Assembly (NCBI GenBank): GCA_004293675.1
Contig: READ01000011.1
Location: 1-64,000 of the forward strand
Source of the DNA: Betaproteobacteria bacterium
GTDB lineage: Bacteria > Pseudomonadota > Gammaproteobacteria > Burkholderiales > Casimicrobiaceae
Direction: 5' to 3'
Length of the DNA stretch: 64,000 bases
The first letter of the stretch is position 1; every line of letters starts with the position of its first letter. This document shows positions 8,857 through 17,776 of the stretch, in pieces. The position numbers and the translations under genes were made by a program. Below the pieces are notes generated by a model. That model ran no database searches. It worked only from the letters and a program-made list of their open reading frames with translations, and was not told the DNA's origin.

Positions 8857-10110
8857 TTAAGGGCAATTTGGCTCGTCGCGCGTGCCCATTTTGAAGTCTT
8901 CTTTTTTCATGCCCAACGTTTGATCCACGTTGTCTACCTTGCGCAATACCTTCGTGGTCAACTCGCCGCGACTGTCTTTCACAACTTCGGTGACGAAGGT
9001 GGTTCCAATCGCTTGACGGTTGCTGTCGAGACGAACGTCGCCATTCGGTGTTTTGAGAACCATCTTGGACAAGGTGTCGCGAAGCTTCGCGTGGTTGTTG
9101 CTCAGGTCGCCATCGACCGCATCCAAGCCGTCCAATGCCGCCTTCATGTTGATGTAGTAAACGTAGGCAAACAGGCTGGGGCTGGGGAAGCCACCGGCCG
9201 ATACGGGAAAGTTCTTTTTATAGTCCGCGACGAAGGCCTTCCACTCGGCACCCTCAAAACTATCAGCGACTGGCCCAGCTGAAATAGTGCCAACCAGCGA
9301 GTCACGTCGCTTTCCCTTGTAGTTCAAAACGTCTTGGCTGACCGTGATGCTGCCGCCCATCATGGGCTTGTCGCCACCGGAGTTTTCGTATTGAGTCAGG
9401 AAGTTCACAGCGTCCGCGCCGCCCAAAATGACCAGCAGTGCGTCGACGTCTTTGGGAATTCGCGCGATGACCGAGGAGTAGTCCTTACCGCCCAATGGCA
9501 CCCAGGCTTTAAGCGGCACCTTGCCACCCAAGCGGCAGTATTCGGCCATGAAGCCCTGCACTTGGCTGTAGGGAAAGGCGTAGTCCTCAGCGATGATCAT
9601 CGTGCGCTTGTAGCCCTTGTCCATCGCGGCCTTGCCTAGGCCGAACATCCACTGCGCGCCTTCGGTATTAAACCGGAAGAAATTGGGGCTGGTGTTAACC
9701 AACGTGGTGGCCTGCGCACCCGAGGCACCGTTGATGAAGGTCACCTGAGGTTGGCTCTTGGAGTAGTCCTTGACCGCAATGCCTTCGCCACCCGATAGCG
9801 GACCGACCAGAATGTCGACCTTGTCCTGCTCCACTAGTTTGCGGGCTGAGTTGACCGCCACGTCTGGCGTGGCATTGCTGCTGGCCTTGATGATTTCGAT
9901 CTTACGGCCGTCAACAACGCCGCCGCGCTGGCGCACCGCTAGCTCAGCTCCGCGCATACCGTCAGCACCGCCTGCGGCGAAGGGCCCTTCTAGAGTTGCC
10001 AACAGACCAATCTTGATCGGTGCACCTTGGGCAAAGGCACCGCCACTGACTGCGGCCACCGCGGCGGCGGCCAACATCGATCGGGCCCAAATACGTTTGT
10101 TGTAGTTCAC
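8857..10110 (-). CDS. periplasmic substrate-binding protein of HAAT-type ABC importer
   Basis: A type I periplasmic binding protein (LivK/AmiC-like fold), 417 residues. It begins with a clear signal peptide: NYNKRIWARS, a hydrophobic run of A and V, then AFAQG as the cleavage site near residue 27. The mature protein starts PIKIGLLATLEGPFAAGG, typical of the family. The start GTG at 10110 is chosen because AAGGAGAT lies 7 bases upstream and the longer open frame (to 10413) would overlap the permease gene and lacks a signal sequence. It delivers substrate to the LivHM permeases encoded upstream. Related proteins bind amino acids, amides or aromatic carboxylates. Confidence 0.92.
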   Translation of the reverse strand: MNYNKRIWARSMLAAAAVAAVSGGAFAQGAPIKIGLLATLEGPFAAGGADGMRGAELAVRQRGGVVDGRKIEIIKASSNATPDVAVNSARKLVEQDKVDILVGPLSGGEGIAVKDYSKSQPQVTFINGASGAQATTLVNTSPNFFRFNTEGAQWMFGLGKAAMDKGYKRTMIIAEDYAFPYSQVQGFMAEYCRLGGKVPLKAWVPLGGKDYSSVIARIPKDVDALLVILGGADAVNFLTQYENSGGDKPMMGGSITVSQDVLNYKGKRRDSLVGTISAGPVADSFEGAEWKAFVADYKKNFPVSAGGFPSPSLFAYVYYINMKAALDGLDAVDGDLSNNHAKLRDTLSKMVLKTPNGDVRLDSNRQAIGTTFVTEVVKDSRGELTTKVLRKVDNVDQTLGMKKEDFKMGTRDEPNCP

Positions 10111-10112
10111 GG

Positions 10113-11255
10113 TTATCTCCTTGTGGTTGAAGTCACGGCTTGTTTCGAGCCGAAGCGGGAGCGAAGCTTCGCCCACAGTCCGAGCAGGCCGTCGGGGGAA
10201 AACAATACGATGGCGAGAAAAACACCACCAATCAGCAAGTTGAAGCGCTCGCGTTCGATCAGGTCGATGGCGAAGGTCTGCAACAGAATGAAAACGATAG
10301 CGCCCAAAAACGCGCCGATGGGGTGTTTCATGCCGCCCAGAACGGCAATCACCAACACATTGATCAACCAACCGGTGCCCACCGAGCCTGGGCTGATCAA
10401 TCCGTTGTACCAAACGAGCAGCACGCCGCCCAGGCCCGCCAACAATCCAGACACCGCATAGGCTGCGACGCGGTGCGCAGTGACGTTGAATCCTAAGGAG
10501 TTCATGCGTCGTGCGTTGTCACGAGTGCCCTGCAACGCTATTCCAAAGGGTGTACGTACGAGCCACTGAATGAAAAAATACCCCGCCATCGCCCAAAATA
10601 ACGCGAGGAAATAAAACGGAAGCGGCTCCCGCCAATTGATACCAAAGACACTCGGCGGATAGACCTTCTGGAAGCCCTGAAAGCCGTTGAACACAGAGTA
10701 GTTTTGCAGCACCAAGTAGTAAAAGGCGACGCCAATGGCGAGCGTGATCATGATGGTGTAAATGCCATCGGTGCGCACCGATAGCCAACCAATCAGCGTG
10801 CTAGCCAGAATTGCAATTGCGAGCGCAATCGGGACTACCGCCCCCCAATGCCAACCCAAACTGGATTCTGTCCCGCTGGCACCCAAGACCGCCACCGCAT
10901 AGCCCGCCATACCAGCCACTGACATCTGGGCCAGCGACACCATACCGCCGTAGCCAGCAAGGAACGACAGTGAAAGGGCAATCAACCCAAAAATGAGCGC
11001 TTGTGCAGCCACCTGATAGGTGAAGAATGGCGTGGCGACAAAAGGCAACAACAGCACAAAAACAAGTACCAGCACATGCCGCACTGACACAGCACGCGAG
11101 AGCAACTTCCATCGGCTAGGAGCAGTGCCTGCGGCGTGGCGGTCCACCGACATCGACCGAGCTGCCCCTGAACGCGCCGGAACGGCGGGCAAGGGCGCAG
11201 CCGCAACACCGACTGCGCCAGTGTTCATGGCGCGGCGCCACCGAGCCGCGCTCAT
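10113..11255 (-). CDS. LivM-type ABC transporter permease
   Basis: An inner-membrane permease of the LivM family, 380 residues. A non-conserved polar, alanine-rich N-terminus (1-60) precedes about nine to ten hydrophobic segments, with the family signature LAGYGGMVSLAQMSVAGMAGYAVA near 95-120 and the EAA-like loop LRGTRDNARRMNSLGFN near 245. It overlaps livH by four bases (ATGA), so translation is probably coupled. The first 35 residues could be trimmed by using the internal ATG in SMSVDR, but the ATGA junction favours the longer form. Confidence 0.92.
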   Translation of the reverse strand: MSAARWRRAMNTGAVGVAAAPLPAVPARSGAARSMSVDRHAAGTAPSRWKLLSRAVSVRHVLVLVFVLLLPFVATPFFTYQVAAQALIFGLIALSLSFLAGYGGMVSLAQMSVAGMAGYAVAVLGASGTESSLGWHWGAVVPIALAIAILASTLIGWLSVRTDGIYTIMITLAIGVAFYYLVLQNYSVFNGFQGFQKVYPPSVFGINWREPLPFYFLALFWAMAGYFFIQWLVRTPFGIALQGTRDNARRMNSLGFNVTAHRVAAYAVSGLLAGLGGVLLVWYNGLISPGSVGTGWLINVLVIAVLGGMKHPIGAFLGAIVFILLQTFAIDLIERERFNLLIGGVFLAIVLFSPDGLLGLWAKLRSRFGSKQAVTSTTRR

Positions 11256-12199
11256 GCTGCTTTACCCATGATTCCGCGCGGCCGAAATGCAAGCACTATG
11301 ATGAGAATCACGAAGGTAAAGACGACGCTGTAGGTTGGGGCATACGCCAGTCCATACGTCTCAGCAAGCCCAAGGATCGCGGCACCAATGGCCGCCCCCA
11401 CCACACTGCCCATGCCGCCGACAATAACAACGATGAGGGACGCCAGCAGCAGCCGCGTGTCTTCGCCGGGAACCATGCTCAGCTCGACTGCGCCGATCAC
11501 ACCGCCAAAACCAGCTAGGCCAGCGCCGAGCATGAACGTCACGGCGAACACCAAATTCACGTTGACACCGGAAGCGGCGAGCATGGCGCGGTCATCAACT
11601 CCAGCGCGGATCATCGCGCCCACCTTGGTTCGGTTGAGTAGCCACCATAAGAACAGGCCGATCGCAATGCCAAAGCCCAACAAGCTAAGACGATACGCCG
11701 AGTAGGCCTTTATCACCGGGATGTCACGGATGGGTCCTTGAAGCCATGAGGGGGCTTCCATTTGGTAGACCTGACCAGTGAATATCCACAACAGAACGTC
11801 AGCTATCACGATGGACAAACCAATGGTGACCATAGTTTGGCGCAGGTCTTGCCCCTGCATGCGGCGAAGAATGAGTACCTGAATCAATAGCCCCGCAACC
11901 GCCGCGGCGGCGAAGCCAGCGGCCAACGCCAAAATCCACCACCCAGTATCACGGGCCACCACGTATCCAACGTATCCGCCCAGCAGATAGAGCGACCCAT
12001 GCGCGAGATTGACGTTGCGCATCAGACCGAATACCAACGTAAAGCCGCTGGCAACAATGAAGTAAAGCGATGCGAGCGTGAGACTATTGAGCATAGTCAC
12101 AAGGTACAGGCGCGGATTGTCCAGCAGCGCCCATATCGAGAACGCAGCGATTGGCGCTCCGACGACGATAGCGGTCACCAGTCGCTCTCCCTTGGTCAT
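11252..12199 (-). CDS. LivH-type ABC transporter permease
   Basis: A LivH-family inner-membrane permease of 315 residues with about eight hydrophobic segments; FGLMRNVNLAHGSLYLLGGY near 60 and GAVELSMVPGEDTRLLLAS near 235 are family landmarks. Two starts compete: ATG at 12199, which overlaps the upstream amidohydrolase stop (TGATG), and GTG at 12202. GGAGG lies 8 bases before the GTG and 11 before the ATG, so either may be used. It pairs with LivM to form the transmembrane channel. Confidence 0.92.
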   Translation of the reverse strand: MTKGERLVTAIVVGAPIAAFSIWALLDNPRLYLVTMLNSLTLASLYFIVASGFTLVFGLMRNVNLAHGSLYLLGGYVGYVVARDTGWWILALAAGFAAAAVAGLLIQVLILRRMQGQDLRQTMVTIGLSIVIADVLLWIFTGQVYQMEAPSWLQGPIRDIPVIKAYSAYRLSLLGFGIAIGLFLWWLLNRTKVGAMIRAGVDDRAMLAASGVNVNLVFAVTFMLGAGLAGFGGVIGAVELSMVPGEDTRLLLASLIVVIVGGMGSVVGAAIGAAILGLAETYGLAYAPTYSVVFTFVILIIVLAFRPRGIMGKAA

Positions 12200-13479
12200 C
12201 ACGCGACGTACCTCCAGTCACGTTGTGAGGCGATGGCGGGTTCCTTGACGAACACACCGTCCTTCATCACCGCTAGGATGCGTTTGGGGTCGCGCAGGAT
12301 GCTCAAGTTGGCCAGCGGGTCGCCGTCCACCAGGAGCAGGTCGGCTAAGTATCCGTCTTTGACGGCACCGAGCTCGTGTCCACGCAACATGATCTGTCCA
12401 CCGTAGAGCGTCGTCGATCGGATGGCCTCCATCGGCGTGAAACCCAAATACTTCACGAAGAATTCAAGATCACGAGCGTTTTGCCCATGCGGCGTGAACG
12501 CGAAACCATAGTCGCCGCCGGGTAGCACACGAATGCCGCGTTTGTGCATCTTAGAAAGTGATTCAAGCGCAGCGTCCCACTCCTCTTGATAGCCCATCGC
12601 AGTGGACTTCTCGCGAGTGAAGCCCCACGGCTCACCCTCAAACAGCAATGCGTAGAGAATTGCCAAACCTGGTGCCACAAACACTCGATCCTTCGCAGCC
12701 TCTAGCATGTCTAGCGCTTCGGTATCAGTAAAACTCGCGTGGTAAATGAGATCGATGCCATGGCGCAACGCCTGCTTCACGCTGGCAGCGGAGCGAGCGT
12801 GCACGATGATGCGTTTGCCACGCATTTTTACCTCTTCGACAGCCGCAGCGACCTCGGCATCGGTCATCCAAGAAGTGTGCGCATCCGCTCCAGGCACAAA
12901 GTTATCGCCAGACAAATTGAGCTTGATGGAATCGACGCCGTATTTGAGAAACCTGCGCACGATCTGGCGCATGTCTTCGGCCCCATTCACGTTGACCCCA
13001 AAGCTGTATTCGGGACAATCAATATGCGGAAGAGTCTCGTCACCTAATCCGCCAGGCACGGTTATCTCTTGGCTAGCGGCAAGGTAGCGCGGTCCGGGAA
13101 TCTGTCCCGACACGATTGCATTTCGTATGACCACGTCTAATCGTGGCTTCGCGCAGGCGGCGCCTAGACACGAGGTGAACCCCGCATGCAAATACTTTTT
13201 GGCAACGGTGGTACACCACAACACATGCTCTTCAACAGGCATTGATTGAATGCCTGAGAGTGTGGCCGCATCGTTCCATGAAAAATGAGTGTGGGCTTCA
13301 CACATGCCGGGCATTAAGGTGGCACCCCCGCCGTCAATGACGGTAGCACTACCCGGTGCCATCGCCGCGCTGCTCCGACCCACCTGACGGATGCGATTGC
13401 CAGACACAAGCACACTCCCGCTGAAGGGATTTTGTCCGGTGCCGTCCAAAATTCGAACATTTGTAAATAGTGTGTCCAT
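12199..13479 (-). CDS. metal-dependent amidohydrolase (imidazolonepropionase-like), copy 2
   Basis: An amidohydrolase-superfamily enzyme of 426 residues. An N-terminal beta-sandwich (LFTNVRILDGTG) leads to the first metal motif HTH at 63-65, then VDSIKLNLSG (candidate bridging lysine), HARS and YHASFTD (later histidines), and the catalytic-type aspartate in LPGGDYGFAFTPHG; it ends with the sandwich strand GYLADLLLVDGDPL. Substrates in this subgroup include imidazolones, dipeptides, ureas and carbamates. ATG at 13479 is chosen over the longer frame because it aligns with the paralogue and has GGGAG upstream. It is a close paralogue of the gene just upstream (13-base gap). Confidence 0.88.
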   Translation of the reverse strand: MDTLFTNVRILDGTGQNPFSGSVLVSGNRIRQVGRSSAAMAPGSATVIDGGGATLMPGMCEAHTHFSWNDAATLSGIQSMPVEEHVLWCTTVAKKYLHAGFTSCLGAACAKPRLDVVIRNAIVSGQIPGPRYLAASQEITVPGGLGDETLPHIDCPEYSFGVNVNGAEDMRQIVRRFLKYGVDSIKLNLSGDNFVPGADAHTSWMTDAEVAAAVEEVKMRGKRIIVHARSAASVKQALRHGIDLIYHASFTDTEALDMLEAAKDRVFVAPGLAILYALLFEGEPWGFTREKSTAMGYQEEWDAALESLSKMHKRGIRVLPGGDYGFAFTPHGQNARDLEFFVKYLGFTPMEAIRSTTLYGGQIMLRGHELGAVKDGYLADLLLVDGDPLANLSILRDPKRILAVMKDGVFVKEPAIASQRDWRYVA

Positions 13480-13492
13480 ACTGCTCCCGGCC

Positions 13493-14803
13493 CTACTGGG
13501 CTGCCCAGCGTGTGTTGATGGTGTTGCGCGTTTGCTGATTGCCACGCATGGTCGGCGCGCGATGAAACTCACCATCTTTCATCACCGCCAAAATGCGCGC
13601 CTTGTCCTGCAACACGGTAATGTCTGCCAGCGGGTCGCCGTCGATCAACAATATGTCGGCCAAATAACCCTCGCGGATGTAGCCCAGCACTTTGCCCATG
13701 CGCATCATTGGCCCGCCCCATGCCGTTGCCGAGAGCAAGGCTTCCATCGTGCTCATACCCACGTACTTGACAAAGTACTCCAAGTCTTTGGCGTTGGTAC
13801 CGTGCGGCGTCCACGCAAAACCATAATCCCCACCGGGCAGAATTCGAATGCCGCGTTTGCGCACGTTTTTCATGCTTTCAATGGCGGCTTCAAGCTCTCG
13901 GTGGTAACCCATTTTTTTTGTGACTTCGTGCGTCAACCCCCACTGGCTGGCGTGGTAACTGGTATTGATAAGCCACGCCAAACCGGGCGCGATGAAATGC
14001 TCCATCTTGTGGGCTTCTAGTAAGTCAAGCGCCTCAGTATCGGTAAAGCTCGCGTGGTAGATGACCTCAATACCGTGCTTAACGCATTGTTTGATCGACC
14101 AAGTGGAGCGCGCATGCGCCGCTACACGTTTGCCCCACGCTTTTGCTTCTTGCACGCACGTAGCAATTTCCTGCTCTGTGAATTGACTCATCTCGCCGGG
14201 CATGCCAGTTATGGATTCACCGGAAAGATTGATCTTCAAAGAATCCACGCCGTACTTCGCAAACATGCGTACACAGCGACGCATTTCCTCGGCACCGCTG
14301 ACCACCGCACCAAATGCAAATTCAGCTTGCGGCAGATGCGGCGCGGTGCTGTCACCCAACCCGCCAGGCACCGTGATTTCCTGACTGGCAGCCAGGTAGC
14401 GCGGACCGATGATCGTTCCGTCATTGATAGCGTTACGAATCACCACATCGAGTCGTGGCTTGGCTGCGGCGGCACCAACGCAACTTGTCCAACCCATGTC
14501 GAGGTAGCGCTTCGCAATCTCCGCGCACCACAGAATGTGCTCCTCGGGGGGCATGCGCTGGATAGCGTCAAGACTTGGCTGATCGTTCCAAGAGAAATGG
14601 GTGTGCGCCTCAACCATGCCGGGCATCAAGAATGCTCCCGCGCCGTCGATCACTGTTGCCCCGAGCACGGGCGGGCTTGGTTGGCCAAAACTGGTTTTCA
14701 CAACGCGCGAAATCTTATTGCCTTGCACCAACACGTCGCCGGTAAATGGCGCGTCGCCACCTCCATCAAAAATGCGCACATTGGTAAAGAGAATATTGGC
14801 CAC
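13493..14803 (-). CDS. metal-dependent amidohydrolase (imidazolonepropionase-like), copy 1
   Basis: An amidohydrolase of 436 residues, paralogous to the next gene along nearly its whole length: shared blocks include HTHFSWND (HTH at 67-69 here), EEHILWC, TSC-GAA-AKPRLDVVIRNAI, PRYLAASQEITVPGGLGD, YHASFTDTEALDLLEA and RGIRILPGGDYGFAWTPHG. The start GTG at 14803 is inferred from AGGAG 8 bases upstream and from alignment to copy 2; the longer frame to 15004 would overlap the alpha/beta hydrolase gene. Two copies in tandem suggest two related amide, ester or urea bonds in one pathway, or a hetero-oligomer (inference). Confidence 0.88.
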   Translation of the reverse strand: MANILFTNVRIFDGGGDAPFTGDVLVQGNKISRVVKTSFGQPSPPVLGATVIDGAGAFLMPGMVEAHTHFSWNDQPSLDAIQRMPPEEHILWCAEIAKRYLDMGWTSCVGAAAAKPRLDVVIRNAINDGTIIGPRYLAASQEITVPGGLGDSTAPHLPQAEFAFGAVVSGAEEMRRCVRMFAKYGVDSLKINLSGESITGMPGEMSQFTEQEIATCVQEAKAWGKRVAAHARSTWSIKQCVKHGIEVIYHASFTDTEALDLLEAHKMEHFIAPGLAWLINTSYHASQWGLTHEVTKKMGYHRELEAAIESMKNVRKRGIRILPGGDYGFAWTPHGTNAKDLEYFVKYVGMSTMEALLSATAWGGPMMRMGKVLGYIREGYLADILLIDGDPLADITVLQDKARILAVMKDGEFHRAPTMRGNQQTRNTINTRWAAQ

Positions 14804-14837
14804 CGCTTGATCTCCTAGATTGCTTTCGGCGTGTTCA

Positions 14838-15632
14838 TTAACGTTGCGCAGACAAAAAATCGCGCATTTCGCGCTGACACTCTTCCGCCCGTTCCACGGG
14901 TGTCCAGTGTCCACAATTTGGCAGCACAACGACTCGCGTGCTTTGCGAGCGGTAAAAACGCTCCGACATCGCGCGCACCGCTTGCGGTGGTGCAACGCCG
15001 TCATCCGTACCCGTGACCAGGAGGACAGGCACCGTCACCTCTTCGACTGCTGCTGGTTGCGCATCAGCAAGCGCTTCACAAGTGCGAGCGTACGAATCGC
15101 CATCCTGCCGCATCAGCGATTCGCGCACAAACGCAACTGCGAGCGGCAGACGTGTCCTCGAGTCGCTAGACAGAGAAGCCGCAACCAAGGACTGAGCAAT
15201 TGCTTGCATTCCGGCCACACCCTCATCGCGCGCCTTTGCCGCTCTCGCCCGCAAGGCCGCACGCGCCGGGTCGGGCGGCGCCATGAGCGGCCCGAACAGC
15301 GCTAGGCTTCGCACGAGAGTCGGCGCAGCTACCGCCAAATGTTGGCAGACGATCGTACCCAACGAGTGCCCGACGAAATGAGCGCGCTCGATGTTTAGTC
15401 GGGTCGCAACCGAGAGCACCGCATCGACAAATCGATCAATGGACAGCGTACCTTCGACCCGCTGTGAGCGAGCACTGCCGGGAAGATCGACTCGAATAAC
15501 ACGGTGTCGGCCAAGCGCGGGCATCAAGGGCGTGAACGTGTTTCCACTGCCGCCCAAACCATGAATGCAGAACACGGCGTCACCGTCGCCTTCGTCTTCA
15601 ACCGCTACACGTTCAAACAGATGCAGGGCCAT
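14838..15632 (-). CDS. alpha/beta hydrolase
   Basis: A classic alpha/beta hydrolase of 264 residues. The oxyanion-hole motif HGLGGSGNTF is at 24-33, nucleophile Ser90 in the elbow GHSLG, acid Asp210 or Asp211 in VTGTDDGVAPP, and base His242 in NCGHWTP. Length and order match esterases, lactonases and C-C bond hydrolases of aromatic catabolism (the 3-oxoadipate enol-lactonase style). It lies between the FAH-family gene (13-base gap) and the amidohydrolases, consistent with a hydrolytic step in the same pathway. The substrate cannot be read from the sequence. Confidence 0.9.
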   Translation of the reverse strand: MALHLFERVAVEDEGDGDAVFCIHGLGGSGNTFTPLMPALGRHRVIRVDLPGSARSQRVEGTLSIDRFVDAVLSVATRLNIERAHFVGHSLGTIVCQHLAVAAPTLVRSLALFGPLMAPPDPARAALRARAAKARDEGVAGMQAIAQSLVAASLSSDSRTRLPLAVAFVRESLMRQDGDSYARTCEALADAQPAAVEEVTVPVLLVTGTDDGVAPPQAVRAMSERFYRSQSTRVVVLPNCGHWTPVERAEECQREMRDFLSAQR

Positions 15633-15645
15633 GATTTACTTCGCG

Positions 15646-16521
15646 CTATCGTTGTTGCACAAAACGGTTCTCGATCGCACCAATACCGTCAATTTCTATG
15701 CGCACCACGTCGCCCTCGGATAACCACTTCGGGGGATTAAATCCCATGCCTACTCCCGCTGGCGTTCCAGTAGCAATAACATCACCTGGGTACAAGGTAA
15801 TGCCGCGAGAACAGGTTTCGATGAGCGTAGGGATATCAAAGAGCATGTCTTTGGTGAATGCATCCTGGCGCAATTCGCCATTCACCCAACCACGCACCCG
15901 TGTGTCACGACCATCCATTTCGTCAGCGGTCACAATCCACGGTCCCATCGGGCAAAACGTGTCGAGGTTTTTGCCCAGAGCCCATTGCTGGTGCCGAACT
16001 TGGATATCTCTAGCAGTCACATCGTTCACGATGGTGTAGCCAAACACATGATCCATCGCGCGGGCTCGTGAAATGTCGCGCCCTCCTCTACCGATCACCA
16101 CGGCGAGTTCAGATTCGTAATCGATCTGCGTCGATACTGCGGCACTGGGCAGTAACACCGGATCGTATGGCCCAACCACGCATTCGCCGTATTTTGTGAA
16201 CACCATCGGCCACGACGCTTCTTTGGCGGGCGTGCCGCTGAATACTGTGTCAGCAAGCTCAGCTGCATGCGCCCGATAGTTTCTACCCACACACCACAGG
16301 CCCCGCAGTGGGCGCATCAGCGGCGCATGAAGCGTCACGCTCTCAATAGGCAACCGAGCGCCCGAAGCAGCTGGCAGCGCCCCTCCTCGCACCATCGCCT
16401 GAAGCAACGGAAGAACGCCACTCTCAGTGTTGTTCACGGCCAGCGGCGTGGCTTCACGACCACAGCTCGAAATTGTGCCTACACAATATCGTCCACCCCA
16501 GCTCCAGCTAGCGATTCGCAT
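15646..16521 (-). CDS. fumarylacetoacetate hydrolase (FAH) family protein
   Basis: An FAH-superfamily enzyme of 291 residues, first gene of the operon. Hallmarks are CVGRNYRAHAAEL, the metal-binding acidic cluster in IDYESELAVVIG, FGYTIVNDVTARDIQ, and the C-terminal GDVIATGTPAGVGMG. Members hydrolyse, decarboxylate or isomerise acylpyruvates and other 2-oxo compounds with Mg or Mn. The start ATG at 16521 follows AAGGAGAG; the longer frame to 16572 would remove most of the promoter region. The divergent TetR gene begins 175 bases away, and an inverted repeat lies between (see 16592-16609). Confidence 0.92.
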   Translation of the reverse strand: MRIASWSWGGRYCVGTISSCGREATPLAVNNTESGVLPLLQAMVRGGALPAASGARLPIESVTLHAPLMRPLRGLWCVGRNYRAHAAELADTVFSGTPAKEASWPMVFTKYGECVVGPYDPVLLPSAAVSTQIDYESELAVVIGRGGRDISRARAMDHVFGYTIVNDVTARDIQVRHQQWALGKNLDTFCPMGPWIVTADEMDGRDTRVRGWVNGELRQDAFTKDMLFDIPTLIETCSRGITLYPGDVIATGTPAGVGMGFNPPKWLSEGDVVRIEIDGIGAIENRFVQQR

Positions 16522-16591
16522 CCCGATTCTCTCCTTTTTCCCGTCATGGCGAATCGCACAAGAAAGCGCCAAACGGGATACATTTCTAATA

Positions 16592-16609
16592 TTGAGACTT
16601 GTGTCTCAA
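16592..16609. promoter_or_regulatory. probable TetR operator palindrome
   Basis: A perfect 7-base inverted repeat TTGAGAC / GTCTCAA with a 4-base centre, lying between the divergent FAH-family gene and the TetR gene, 71 bases from the first and 87 from the second. Size and position fit an operator through which the TetR protein controls the operon and itself. No clear -35/-10 pair could be fixed, so repression is inferred. Confidence 0.6.
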
Positions 16610-16696
16610 ATTGATTTTGTTGCATCATAAGGCCGTCAATAGCGTTTGGCAATAGCGTAAAACCGCAATTTTGAAACTCTTTCACCGAGCACTCAC

Positions 16697-17380
16697 ATGC
16701 CACTCAAACACAGATTGAGCGCGCCGCCAATTCCGCCCACGCGCGGCGTCAAGGCGTCCACCTTCAAGTTGTTGCTGGCAACTGCGATGGAAATCATCCA
16801 GCAAGACGGGCACATTCCCTCCGTGGCCGAGGTCGCTGTTCGTTCGAAAATTTCTCGCGCAACCGCGTATCGCTACTTCGGCAGCCGAAGTGCGTTGCTC
16901 ACTGCTGTGATCGACTCATCGCTCGGTCCGGTGCGCACGCTCGCCTCAGAAACGGCGGACGGCCGCGCGCGGGTGCGGGAATTGTTCTTACTGACGTTTC
17001 CGCGATTTAAGGAATTTGAACCGCAGCTTCGGGCCTCCGCTCAGCTCTCGCTCGAACAATGGGCGCTCGAACGGGCGGGTCTGCTCGAAGAGGAACCCTA
17101 CCGGCGCGGTCATCGCGTGCGCATCCTTGAGCACGCACTTGAGCCTCTCCGGCCCGATCTTCCAAAGGTTGTGCATGATCGTTTGCATCACGCGCTGTCA
17201 GTGATTTACGGCATTGAACCGCACGTGATCCTAAAGGACATTTGGGGTCTTCCAGATCGCGAAGTAGAGCGCACGGCGTTGTGGATGGCCGACGCGCTGA
17301 TCGATGCAGCACTGCGAGACGCTCGAAAACTCAACGAAAAGCAAGCGCGGAAAAAGCAGCGGGCCAGAAAATCCGAATAG
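16697..17380 (+). CDS. TetR-family transcriptional regulator
   Basis: A regulator of 227 residues. The N-terminal helix-turn-helix spans about 42-61 (PSVAEVAVRSKISRATAYRYF), ending in the TetR landmark AYRYFGSRSALL. The rest is helical, without a recognisable ligand pocket; the C-terminus is very basic (KQARKKQRARKS). It is divergent from the transport and catabolic operon and is its most likely local regulator. Its ligand is probably the substrate of the pathway or an intermediate (inference). Confidence 0.92.
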   Translation: MPLKHRLSAPPIPPTRGVKASTFKLLLATAMEIIQQDGHIPSVAEVAVRSKISRATAYRYFGSRSALLTAVIDSSLGPVRTLASETADGRARVRELFLLTFPRFKEFEPQLRASAQLSLEQWALERAGLLEEEPYRRGHRVRILEHALEPLRPDLPKVVHDRLHHALSVIYGIEPHVILKDIWGLPDREVERTALWMADALIDAALRDARKLNEKQARKKQRARKSE

Positions 17381-17570
17381 CGCGGCCACCGCGGAATCAG
17401 CGGCGTGGGCAGAAAACACCGACGAAGCATTCACCCGCGGGGCCGGCAAGCACGGCAGCGCAATCGGCTTGAGCCAATGTATGGTGAATTCCGCGCATGG
17501 CGCGGATGTCAGCTAGCAAGCGATCCGCATTGGCGAGAGAGCCATAACGCGTTGTTTCTAAATGCTTTTA

Positions 17571-17647
17571 TGGCGCGCCCGACAGGAGTCGAACCTGTGA
17601 CCCTTGGCTTCGGAAACCAATACTCTATCCAGCTGAGCTACGGGCGC
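17571..17647 (-). tRNA. tRNA-Arg (anticodon CCG)
   Basis: A full cloverleaf of 77 bases read on the minus strand: acceptor GCGCCCG with CGGGCGC, D-arm GCTC/GAGT with one G-U pair, anticodon stem TTGGT/GCCAA around the loop TTCCGAA (anticodon CCG, reading CGG), T-arm ACAGG/CCTGT with TTCGACT, then G and an encoded CCA. Confidence 0.95.
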
Positions 17648-17776
17648 GTGAGTCATTGCTGACTTCCTAATTATAGGCAGCGTGACGCGCGGAGCGTTGG
17701 CGGACGATTGTCGCCGCTATAATTTGAGGCTTCCTGCGCGCTGCGCACTCCAGCTAACCCATAGAGCATTTCGGTC

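Noticed and set aside
8857-10413. Long form of the substrate-binding protein starting at 10413
   Set aside because: The extra 101 residues overlap livM, are arginine-rich without family similarity, and precede a clear signal peptide and ribosome site at the GTG at 10110.
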